Assembly: GCA_026874595.1 (NCBI GenBank)
Contig: CM049322.1
Location: 54,825,886 to 54,889,885 of the forward strand
Reading direction: 5' to 3'
Length of the DNA: 64,000 nt
Origin: Sipunculus nudus
Taxonomy: Eukaryota > Annelida > Sipuncula > Golfingiida > Sipunculidae
The notes beneath the pieces were generated by a model. It did no database searches, had not been told where the DNA came from, and saw only the letters and a list, made by a program, of their open reading frames with translations. The translations under genes and the position numbers were made by a program. Below are positions 11,466-23,900 of the stretch, in pieces (the stretch's first letter is position 1; each line of letters starts with the position of its first letter).

Positions 11466-13688
11466 GGGAGGGTATAATTCGCTGATCAGCGCGCTGATCA
11501 GCGGTCTGCAGTATAAAACACTGATTAGCGCGCTGATCAGCGACCTTTCAATTAAAGCATTAATTTCAGGCAAAATAGCACCCATCAAGCAACCTTCGGC
11601 TTTTGTGTGATCAAATATGATTAAAAGACACCTTTTTCTACCAGTATTACGTATTTCAAATATATATATATGTTTTTGTGTTAAATTTTTAAACATGAAA
11701 CGCAACCTACCTGCAAGTGACTATTTCACTGATCAGCACCGCTGATCAGCGACTATTCAATCCAAGCATTAATTATTAATATCAGACAAAATAGCCCCCA
11801 TATAGCAACCATCGACTATTATGTGAACAAATGTGATTTGAAGACACATGTTATATAAGTTTTACGTATTTACAAACATACAATACATTTTTTAACGTGT
11901 TACTTATTTTGCATGAAAGCTTTCTACCAACAAATATTTCTCTGATCAGCGAACCGCGCAAGGTGCTCATCGGCTATGATTTACGTATTTCTTGGTTATG
12001 ATCGATACCTGTCATCAGTGATTCTCTATAATGGTAACTTAGAGGGCTCTCAGTTGTTTTACTTATTTCCTGTGAACACCGAATGATTGCCAATACATAT
12101 CGTACCACATACAGTTTACAAATATCTGGTCCCCACCGACCACTCGGAGATATTTCCTGACAGTAGGAGCTAGTGTTGCAGTAATTTGTAAGTAGGTGTT
12201 ACCCGGCCAGATGATAGAAATACTGAGACGTATACTTTGTTTGAATGTATTCAAAAATTTGAATTTATTTACAATATCCTGCAAATATATTTCAGTGAAA
12301 TGCAACTTATGAATCCACAGCAAAATATTGTCGACTGTGTTTTTCTTTTGTTATCGCTAGTATTGTTGAGTATTGTTTTAATAAATTTGAAAGTAGGCAA
12401 CTGGTAAAACAACATGTATGTTGATCAGACAAAAATGAGAGGACATTTACTTAACTGTTTAGAAGAATGTATATTTAGTCCATTTCCTAAAAGAATCCGT
12501 AATAAGATTGACAATTAAATGAAAGGGTCTTTCTACGAAAAACATTTGCCATTTCAGCAGGTATATACAGCATCTGAAAAATAACATCTTAATATTTTTT
12601 ATAGAGTCTAACATGGCGATAAAAATGTAAACTATATAAAATATCTTTCAGCAGAACAGGTTGTTTAATGAAAAATTATAGTTTTGGCTAATTTAAAGCC
12701 CTAATTGTATTATCAATTTACCACCGTTACAGAGTTTAAGCAGTGTTTGAAATTTTTATTTATCAAAGATTAAGCTGGATATTTGCATGCCAATTTCACG
12801 GTCCCGCTTACTTGATTTAGAAAAAAAAATAAGAAAGGTTCACCTGTACGATCTATTTTATTATAAATATATATTTTAACCCTGTAAATTGCGTATTTTT
12901 AATTTTAATTTGTTCCGTTTATATCCTGAAACAAAATACAAATACAACCCATGCACAGAAAGTACAATGCAATGAATAGAGGGAAAATATAGCAATCTTT
13001 CTCGGTCAATAAAAATGTTGGCGATAAAAGCATTTTCTAATATGTTTCTAAGTCATTTTTTTCTTAAATTATGCCTATTTTCAATATATAACGGTGTTCA
13101 AGAAGAAGAACGGTGTTGAATTAAAAAATTAAATGTAATCATTAACAAAATTATAAATTAAATCATGCAGACTTCTTTTATAATAAATCATTGCCGATTA
13201 GCGCCTTTTCAGCGGCAGGCGATTGCGCCGTTTGCTGATAAGCGAAATAGCAGGTGATAGAAAGGTTCCATACATTATATGTAACACATTAAAAATGTAT
13301 TCGTATGTTTATAAATATTAAATACTTACAGAACATGTGTCTTTAAATCACACTTAATAACATAATAGTTGGAGGTTGTTATATTTGGGCTAATTTGCCT
13401 GCAAATAATGCTTGGATTGAAAGGTCGCCGATCAGCGCAGCTGATCAGCGAAAGTCACTGGCAGGTACATTTGTTGCGTTTCATGTAGAATAATAATTCA
13501 CACAATAAAAAAATATATCTAAAAATACGTTATGCTGATAGAAAAGTGTATTTAATCATAAAATAGTCGGAGGTTGCTATATGAGGGCTAATTTGCCTGA
13601 AATTAATGCTTTAAGTGAAAGGTCGCTGATCAGCGCGCTGATCAGCGTTTTATACTGCAGACCGCTGATCAGCGAATTATACCCTCCC
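11466..13688. mobile_element. 2.2-kb long-TIR element (Mutator-like/foldback), 9-bp TSD
   Basis: Begins GGGAGGGTATAATTCGCTGA and ends with the inverted copy; ATATATTTC is directly repeated outside both ends (11457-11465 and 13689-13697). Each arm runs about 500 bp and contains two tandem ~250-bp units rich in the perfect palindrome CGCTGATCAGCG, often as back-to-back copies. The centre (about 12000-13180) is AT-rich with no coding capacity. A 9-bp target duplication with long inverted repeats is typical of Mutator-like elements. With no transposase, this copy is non-autonomous. Confidence 0.8.
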
Positions 13689-13698
13689 ATATATTTCA

Positions 13699-14948
13699 GG
13701 GACTGCCTAAAACGCGTGCACGCCTACGTGCACGCCTACGTGCACTCAGTTTCGCCTGCCTTAGCAAGTGCCTAAATCGCGTGCGGCCGGATTTTGCGGA
13801 CAACAGCGTCTGACTAGAAAAACATTCTTGTGGGATGTGTTTTGATAATTTGTCTGATGGAACTTATTATTATTTATTATATATATATATGATTTATGTT
13901 TATATTATATTTTTATAATTTATGTGGGTATTAACATAAACAGTATTCATCATGAATATTTTTTTCACTGTTCATATGTGGGAAATTATAAAAGAATTAA
14001 CTATTATTATTCATTTGATTTAAATTATTATAAAAGACCAAATTTGATTATTAAATTCATATTGAGAATATAATTATCACTAATAATATTTCTTGGGTGT
14101 CTTTATTCTGAGGAAGTGAACTGAAGCCACATACTGGTTACAACAAAATTATTTACAACAAACACAACATATACAGAAATATGTGATACAATAAATATGT
14201 ACAGAATATCATTACTGTTATAACAGGCAAAAATAAACACAAAGTGGAATATATTATGAAAAACAAATTACTGAGACATATACCAGGTATACCAATCCAA
14301 CTAAAACACTAGCCATTCTAGAATAATTAATATGGCTTTAAAAATAAAAAATTGACCATGTAACAACAAGAACTTGAATGTGAAATATATATTCTTATTA
14401 CATTTTACCCTATTTACATATGTGACAAATTCACCATTTTCTACTAAGTTCTAGATATCCAAGATTACATGAAAAAAGAAACCATTTATCACAACTGCCA
14501 CATTGAACCATTTCAGATATACCGTCAGTTAGTTGTACCCAAATGGACACAATAACTAAAACTTTTTATAAGTGTAAGATCTAAGATCACTATCCCAGAT
14601 AAAGCTAATTTTATATATATTTTTTTACATTTTAATTAAGCAATATATTACAGTTCAGTTATTTTGCAGGTCACTTTAGCGATATGACTATTCCTTATAT
14701 TTTAAATACATACGGCAAAAATGAAATAATAATTAGATCCTTTGATGTTTTGATTGCCTGTGACTGGTTGAGTAAATCATATAGCTTCTGTATTACTATG
14801 GCTATTATTCCAGTGAATGTTTGGCAAAATTGGCATCCACATTTAACATTAAATGGCACCAAACTTCAAAATTTAGACAATTAAGAATTCATGTAAACTG
14901 GTACCTGTCCTATTGTACCGGTACATAACTGATGTAACTATTCCATTA

Positions 14949-15001
<53 letters not shown>

Positions 15002-15691
15002 TCCTGTCAAAATCGGTAGGCTATTATTAATAGATATATAAATTGGGCCATTGCTTTTAACTATAAACAGGCACTTTCAAAATGGTAATGTTTGTCTTTT
15101 AGTTTTTACATCTTTTATTCTACAAGTATTGAATGCATGACGTTGAAGTAGTAGAAAGCCATGGAACTTTGTAAGTAAGACACAAGGTGTCATAATAAAT
15201 TATTAATGGGGTAAATAATACGTAGCATGTTATTACAAAACGATATTTGCAACGCATATACTTACTGGATCATTGCCTCCAAGTATAGTCATTTTCAAAC
15301 ATAATTGTTACATATTTATCTTTCCGTCCGCCCTCTTTGCCATTCAATTAAAAAAATGGACTCCTCAACTGCTTTTTTCCCCCAAGTAAACCTGTTGAAC
15401 CATGCAGTGTTCGTCGCCGTTACTCCCCGCGTCGCGGCTATCCTTCATGCTTGTGACGTACGGCTGTAATTTTCATATTAAAAGTAAAAAAAATATTCAT
15501 GTTATTCCCCGCATAAATTATATAAAGTTCCCTCGGACAAATTAACAAAACACCCCCAAAAATAACTATTTTTCAGGCCAGACGTTGTTGTCCGCAAATC
15601 GGGCCGCACGCGGTTTAGGCACTTGCTAAAGCAGTCGAAACTGCGTGCACGTAGGCGTGCACGCAGACGTGCACGCGTTTTAGGCAGTCCC
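13699..15691. mobile_element. 2.0-kb long-TIR element, 9-bp TSD, ends 59 bp before the COG8 ATG
   Basis: Begins GGGACTGCCTAAAACGCGTG and ends with its inverted copy; TATATTTCA is repeated outside both ends (13690-13698 and 15692-15700). The inverted repeats extend about 120 bp, are CpG-rich (tandem CGTGCACG words) and match at most positions. The interior is AT-rich, with a (TA)n run at about 14952-14996 and no convincing coding region. By duplication size and GGG...CCC ends it is also best read as a non-autonomous Mutator-like element, related only distantly to its neighbour. Confidence 0.8.
14952..14996. repeat. (TA)n microsatellite
   Basis: TA dinucleotide run inside the 2.0-kb long-TIR element. 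Confidence 0.95.
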
Positions 15692-15700
15692 TATATTTCA

Positions 15701-15750
15701 CCGCTTTCTGTGATGAGGTGTGCAATTTTGCCGTTTTCGTTGGGCGAAAA
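15701..15750 (+). promoter_or_regulatory. Probable COG8 5' UTR / proximal upstream region
   Basis: Only 59 bases separate the transposon end at 15691 from the COG8 ATG. No TATA box is evident in them. An out-of-frame ATG at 15713 would open an upstream reading frame overlapping the COG8 start. Either transcription starts in this short piece or inside the transposon, or an unseen non-coding exon lies farther upstream. Confidence 0.35.
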
Positions 15751-15814
15751 ATGGCTACTCTTGACGTGGAGGATGAAAACATTTTGTCAACTATCTTTAA
15801 AGATGCATTTCCAG
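15751..15814 (+). CDS. COG8: COG8 exon 1 (start codon, residues 1-21)
   Basis: Begins [21 protein letters not shown] and ends in phase 1 at a GTAATG donor. The ATG at 15751 has A at -3 and G at +4, a good start context, and matches the position where vertebrate COG8 begins its conserved ED..L..F...FP segment. An out-of-frame ATG lies upstream at 15713. Intron 1 (15815-18678, 2.9 kb) holds a MITE at 16128-16544, a hairpin element at 17389-17533, a (TA)n tract and a degenerate HINE tail near 18367. Confidence 0.88.
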
Positions 15815-17868
15815 GTAATGTTTAGAATTAAACAAGATTACACTCTCCCGAGAATTAATAATTGTTGATACTTGGTTTTGACATTAATGTTCATCGTCGT
15901 CATGTCACCCTAGCTGAGGGCGGATGTAGACCTAGCAATGACACTGACAGCTAGACCTTGCTGCAGTCTTGCAGCGCTGACATATATAATATAGTAAACA
16001 ATTCATGCGCTGCAGCCTCTGACGGGGAGAGTCTATACTATCAAAGGCTGAACAGAACTGTACAACCCCTCAGACACGTATATGCCTTGTGAAGCGTGAG
16101 GACAACAAACAAACCCCACATAATATTATGCTGCGTTCGTTACCTCTGGAACAGATGGTACGTACGAGTTTCCCAGTGGGAAATCCCGTTCGACACGTGA
16201 TCCAAGTGGAACGTACAACTGGGAAACTGGGATTTGGCGGAGCAAGTCGATCTGTTCCACTTAGCGACCTTCACCTTTATTCACTGCTTTTCGAGATGTA
16301 GGGAGCAAATAAAGACACCAATAATGGCAATATTTGACTGGTTTACTTAAAAGTTTTAAATGACAAATAAAGTTGAACAAATGTAACATGAAACATATTT
16401 TATTAATCAGTTTCTTTTTGTTTACTATCACAATCTAGTCATCCGGTCAGTGGGTCTTTTGTTGGGTACCGAACGTTTGCAAGTTGTACGAACGAGCTGC
16501 CATCTGGTACATACCATCTGTACGAGCGGTAACGAACGCAGCATTATTGTTACATTAGTCCATACATGGACCTCTATGTCCTATGATACTTCTGCTGGAC
16601 GGACATTACGGTCCATTGGCCCTATGTAAATTCAATATAGACACTCCGCAATTTATTTGCAACGATAGGGTGAGGGCCCTCGGAGGAGATGACAGGTCTG
16701 ATCACTCGAAGAAACTGCATCAGGCTTATCAACACTATATTCACTAACCTTTTACATGTATGATTTTACATTCTAACTGACAAAAAAAGCCTTATTTTAC
16801 AGGTTCTACACTGGGTTGGCCAGTAAGTTGGCAGTGATGATGTAACAGTGCCGTTCACACAGCTAGCCTGAAACAATCAACAGCCAATCGCCTGGGGCTT
16901 AACCACAGGCTAAATGTACCAAAAGTGGGTACATCTTCGTCACCTGCATGCGCTCCTGTCTGCTAGATAAATGAAGGCAGGGACCTGTGGCTCTGTGTTT
17001 ACAACCAAGCCACAACTGGGTCTACCATGACAGCATGACAGTTGACATTCAGGCCTTCAAAAAGGCCGCCCTTATTGACACACATGCTAATTGGCATAGG
17101 GTTAACTGCACATCTGTCTAATCTGTCAGAGTCCTGCTAGATGGCAGGGTGTTCACCGTGTGTCACTGACACAGTGACACCCTGTCATTATACCCTATAT
17201 ACCATGTGTCAATAACTCAGGTTGTTCCACACGCGGCATATTTTCCTTTGTTCTAACTCTACGTTCAAATCTGCTTGCATCACAGGGTCATAAAAAATGA
17301 CCATGCAAGTGTAGTTGCATGGTGACTTTCCAAATATGGCAAAGAATTGGTGGGTAGCAAAAGGAGGCGGAGCATGTGAGACAAATCAGTTAAAGCCCAA
17401 TGAAATGTAAAGCAAGCCATGAGATTTGCTTGGCTCGTGTCAATCATGGCAGGCTTGCCTTAATGGCTCGCCTGCCGTGTGACACAAGCCTCGCAAACCT
17501 CACGGCTTGCTTTACATTTCATTGGGCTATAACCTATACTTGTTACACTAGCAGGTATTAAATACTGTGTATGAGAAGTGATTCTGATGGTTTTGTACTC
17601 AACAGGTATTATCATGCAATTTCTTTGAACTCTGACACTTGTGGCTAGTTGCAGGTTATGAATAAAGGCGGCAGTATATAGCAATTAAACCAGAAAAAAT
17701 GTTTATCACTTAAAAGTAAAGAGGGATTGGTACCTTTATCATCACCTATTTTTATTAGGCGGGGCACTACTAATTTGATTGATGTAAAATAACACCATGG
17801 ATGAAAATTATTTATCTCATTTCAAAATTATGATTTTATTCAACAATTAAAAAATAAAATATCATTTT

Positions 17869-17942
<74 letters not shown>

Positions 17943-20900
17943 CTGCTCGCCACCCTATATATATAGTTCTGCTCGCCGCCCTTCCTAGTTCCTATGACTT
18001 GGAGTGGGGGGGGGGGGGGGCGAGCAGGAAGAAGCCTCCTTTCTGTGAACCCCAGCTTGATATATATAGTTGAAGGCATGTGTAAATTTGCATAAAAATA
18101 CAGATAATAATCTCAAATTTCATGAACAATTTCTGTACTCGGAGGCCTCGGACTCGGCTGCAAAGTGACTCTGACTCAAAGAACATAGACTCGACACATT
18201 TAAACTTGAACTCAGACTCGAGTAGCCTAGACTCAGACAAGTTTGCACTTGGATTCAGATGGTCACTGAACCAATCATATCAACCAATCATGGCCTTTAT
18301 AATGTCTTCCTCTAAGACCTAACCTCCATTTGTTATTATTATACATTTTTACCTTTAAGGCCAACTTTGGCTGAGCACTGTGACCCATGGGCTCTTATTT
18401 TATTTAAAGAATGTATCCTTTCAAGGCTTTCATCAAACACTTAGACCCATTTCCATTTTTTTCCTTATTGAGTCATTTATTTAATGTTGATTTAGTTATA
18501 AATAAAAAGAGGAAATGATTAATTTATCATTTGTTGACTTAAATCAATAAAAGTTGATTTAAATAAAAAGAAAAGTAGAAAATCATATTTGAATTTTTTT
18601 TAACATTTATCCATTTATACAAGCTGTCTTTGCAATAAAATATGTCAGTCATCATATAGTTATGTATTTCTTGAACAGATAATTGGAGAGATAATCCAGA
18701 CTTTGCTCAGTACCTGGCTGACTTGAGCTCATATGGGATTGACAAACTAGGTAAGTGTTTGAGAAATAAGTTCTCAGAAAGGAACAAAATTAAAATTTAA
18801 CATATACACAAATAAACATATAGACTTAATTTACCCATCTACAGTGATGGGTCTTTGTCTGGGATCTATTGATGAAAAATTGCTGTGAGGACAAACATGC
18901 TATTTTGTCTTCTCTTGTTTTGCAGGAAAATATTATCCGCTAGGACCAATTGTTATATATTAATATCCAGTTGACTAATTTAAATGTTTTATTTTCTTGT
19001 CTTTAACAGAACATCTTATGTTCTCAAAACTATCATTATACTATTGTTTACAAAACAAAATGCAAGAGAATTTTTCTGTGTGTTTATGTGCATAATAAAT
19101 AATGTAAAAGTAATTTAAATAAATACTGAGTGAAAAATTATGTTAATGTTTCTAAATGGTATTCTGTTGTGTTTAATTTGAATTCAAACTTGCCAAATAC
19201 TTAATATTTAAAAAAAAATATAAGTGAATAAATACAGAAATGGTGAACAAACTCTGTTTTTTATGAGAACTGAGACATTCCAAACTCAATTAGATTTGTA
19301 TTTGCCATGCAAAGTTCTGTGTTATATTCCATGCGACATAAAATTTAGAAAAGTTCCTGAAGTGTTCTCCTTGTGATTACAGGAAGGGAACCTGACCGTC
19401 TGTCTGAGGAGAGGACTCAGATACTGGAGCAGACTCAAGACTTGGCGTTCCATAACTACAAGACATTCATCCAGACAGCCGAATGTTCAAAAGAGATCTT
19501 TGAGGATGTAAGTATTTATAAATTCAATGCAAGCATTCAGAGAAACTTCCCTCATAATTTTTTTAGTGAACCTGTGAGTGTAAGAGATGGTGTGGCATTG
19601 TCCATCTACCCTCATTAGTATGTTTACCCATACTATCTCAAAAATGGGTAGAGCTGGCATCACTAAAATTAATGCAAAATCAGTAAACTGTAAAAATTTG
19701 TGAGACTGGGCTAATTTTTTTTTTAGATATTTGAGTTGACTTAGATTTTACAAGAAAAAAAATTTTAAAAATCTTTTAAAATCTCCTCTGAAACTGTCTG
19801 ACCAAATTGTTCAATATTTCACTGAAGAAATCCTGTGCTTTTGGGCTGAGTTGCAGAAGTTGCACTTAGTCATTCGGCCAATTACAGTCTCAGAAACGGC
19901 AGGAGTTGGCATCACAAAATTTTATACAAATTTTGATCACAAGATTGATGATGAGTCACATTTGAAATTAAGGTGTTGGTGGCCTCACCTGCAATTACCT
20001 TTTTTGTCATCAGACATCAGTACATTAACCAATAATATCTCAGGAACAGCAGGAGCCAGGGTAATCAAATTGAAACAAAAATCAGTCAAATGTTGTGGGA
20101 ATTAGCTTTTAATTTTTAGCCAGTAATTTTTTATTTATTGCCAAACTGTCTGCATGCTGATGGCTGGAGTGTCCACTGTCCAGTCAAGGAGTGGGTATAG
20201 TTGCTGCTACTCGGCTAGCTACTTTGATTTCTCCACTCGGTCCCGGTGCTGGGTGTTCTGGAGCTAACCTTAGAAGGCCTCTTACAATTACACTTTGTCA
20301 CTTGGCTTTGTGTGGAATCTACAGATACTTACAGATACTTCACATGTTTCAAAGTATCACATGTGTAGATCATCAATGTTTTTATAATTTATGTACCAAA
20401 TATCAGTACTAATTCTCTTCAGATGTATTCTACATTTCAAAATTTTCTTTATCGCCATTACCTAGTCAAATTGTTTATTTTTATTTCCTGTGTGTGGTTG
20501 TTTGACTCTGCTGAAAGTTCCTCTCATCATCATGATGCATATTATAATTGTTATTGTTACTGTTATAATTGCTGTTATTGGTATTATTATTATATATCAT
20601 TATTTTATTATTATCATTATTATTGATCTACCTGCTTGGCTCATTATTTAATGGACCAATGATATTCTTCATGTATCTGATATACAGTTCCAGATCATTG
20701 AGAGCCATGTTGGGAACATGCTGGACAAGCTTCCTGTTCTTACAAAGGAGTGTGAGACTTTCCTGGAGCAGGCTCAGGAGATCAACCAGAGGTATGCATT
20801 ACAAATGGTGTCAGAAGTGGGATCAGGGGAGTTGGTGTTGTGATATATAACAGTTCACGCTGTATGTCCCCTGGGAAAAATTCCGACATTCTAGCGATAG

Positions 20901-23900
20901 AAAGTTCCTAGAGAAGGGGTGAATGTTACCATGTATACATGTAACCATGAATCTCCGTATGGGTGATTATAGGTTACCATAAACTCATTTGCATAAATTA
21001 CTTAATTTTGTACATAAATATATCTAGTATCATAGGCAAAACCAATGTGTCAGTCAGCTGAGCATCATGATCTAATGAGTCACTTGTTTTTAGCTCAGCT
21101 GACTGTAAGTCATCTGAGCTATAGTCGTGGTCCATTGTCCGTTGTCCGTCCGTCCATTTGTCCTTCCGTCCATAGATGTGGCAGGATTTGAAACTGTAAG
21201 ACCTAGGAATCCAAAATTGGGCATAATGTTCAATGTCCCAAAGATTTCCTAACAAGCTGAAAACTGGGTCTTTGCGACTTAGTTCCTTTGAAAAACCTCG
21301 ATTTTTTATTAAAAACCAAAAACCTATTTTCACACTTCAGGACCACTTAATATCAAAACCACTCATCTGTTTTTCCTCATATTTGCCTTATATATTCTGC
21401 AGTTAATACCATACCACAGGGAGCCTTTTTCTCTACCCCCCCCCCCCCCCCCCCATCCCATTCTGTTGACAGACCTGTACAATGAACTAGATGAATCTTA
21501 AAATTAACGTTTTTTTTTCAGCAACGAGCAGTTACAATGGAGACCCCTCCCAACCCACCCCTTCAATACACAGGACTAATAAACAAGATGAATCTTATAA
21601 TTTTAATGTTAAATAATTTTTTTTAATGAGACTTGGACAATTTTGATTCTTTTAAAGAAAAAAAATTCAGGAATTTAATCCTAATATTAAAATGTGATAA
21701 AATATTAGGATCAAATGTAAGTGCTAACTGACAAGATTTAAGAAGATATAAATACTTTGTAGCATTTCATTCATATCTCTTAAAGTTGGTGGGGCCTAGG
21801 TGTGAATAACATTATTAGTATCAAAATTAGGAATATTGGTCAAACTTTGTGGGATTAATTTTTATCTCATATGGCCATATATTTAACTTTTGAAAAGTTA
21901 ATTACCTTCACACATAATTTGTTTATGAAATGTTACTTTTTATAACACTTAACGTAGGCCAATTTGTTCCCTTTGTGCATCACTAAATGGTATAGCTCAT
22001 GTCCATTATTCTATAATTTACAGAGTTTCCTTTAAGCAGAGCCATTTTCTCAAAGCTTTTCTAATGATAATGTACATGAACAACCAAAAGAAATTAAAAT
22101 ATTTTGCAGTTACTAATATTTTCCAAAATTCAGCTGAGCGATGTGACCCATGGGTCCCTTTTTTTTTCTCTTAGCTGTAAAATATTATTTATAATGATTT
22201 CCTTACACTAGTGTACATATTGACTTTGACAGCCGGCGGATGAACAATTTGACCCTTCAGCGCCACACTCAGCTTCTAGAGATTCTGGAGATTCCACAAC
22301 TGATGGACACGTGTGTGAGGAATGGATACTACGAGGAAGCATTGGAGCTGGCTGCACATGTTAAACGCCTGGAGAAAAAGCATTCCACAATACCTGTGAT
22401 AATGGTGGGTGCTTTGACACTGTATTTTAGCAGTCAGAAATATGCTGTTCATCCCTGAATTTTTGTAAACCACTTTTAACAGGCTCCCATATATGTTCAT
22501 TTTCAGGCTTTGTGGGGAAAATGAGAAAGATTGTTTTTGGTTAGCAGGAGTTAAGCACTTCTGATGATCAGATCCAATCAGGTGGTATTGATGATGGTTA
22601 TAAAACACTGTGGTTGGCTTTCTTTGCGAGGGTTTTATATTTACAATGTTCATAAAAGAGAAATAACGCAAAAAATGAAACATTTGTGAATACTCCATCG
22701 TTGAAGACAAACAATAAAAGATTGGTTTTATAAATAATAACTGATCTTGTAGGTTACCGAGGATCTAAGATAGCTATCTATTATAAATAATCAGATCTTC
22801 AAGTTATGTGCAAACAGTGAATTCAACTCTTTCAGTATTAGCTTTGGTCTCCTTCCAAATTTTACAATTGATTGATAACAAATGGGATATAGTATGTGTT
22901 GATTATTGTATGGTGAGATTATGAAAACTGAACCCTTGCGATATATTGAAAAAAAACACATAAAAATGTGAAATGATAATCTCATGAAAATAAAACCACA
23001 GTGTCTGGATGAAGAATACTCCTGTATTATTACAAACCAAGACATTGTATTATTCTTAGTGCTGCGAATAATAATGCCTAAAATCCAGGCTTATATAGAA
23101 GATGTATTTTTTGTCATATTTTCACCTTCATCTGCATCCCTCATTGTCACCAGCAGGTCCTGAACCAATCCTTAAGGGGTCTATTCACATTTATGGTGAA
23201 TAAACTTGAAATATAGTGTTATTTCCTAAAAAATGATTTGTTATCTCCCAATATTTAGTTCTAAACTGGTTTACGTTAATTTTTTCCCCCAAGTGAAAAT
23301 AAGCTTGCGTTAGGCCAAATCAGTGGTGCAAAACAAACACAGCAGGCACAACATCTGCTGACTGAACTGCACAACTTCAGAATTTAAGATTTTTCAAGCT
23401 ACCAACAAGCGTTTCTTTTTTCATGTATTTTCTCCTTGTTTAAGAGGTTTGGACCTCTAGTCATGCAGTCCTGTTGTGGTAAATATACACACATGAACTG
23501 TATTTACTAACACTCAGAACAAAATAGAAAGCAGATGGATTAGAATCAGTAAGTCTGCCCTGTATAGTTTTGTTTTGAAATTTTTATCTTTTGGTAAAAT
23601 GAATTAAAATAATAAGATAATGAGTATATTGCATTTGTGTATCTCTGATAGAAACCTAGCTTTTATCCTGTTGTAGACCATCATCAGTGATGTATATTGT
23701 GTGTGACACCCAACTACAAATCAGTGTCTTGCATCATAACAGATTGTCTGTAATGTGATGGATTATATTTTGAAGAAAATTTTCTGAGTAAATATTCAAT
23801 ATTTTTCTATACTTCTGCAAAAATATATCATATTTGTTTGTTGAATATTGTCAATGATCTCAAAAGTTCATTTAATTTAAAGAACATTTTTAGTGACATC

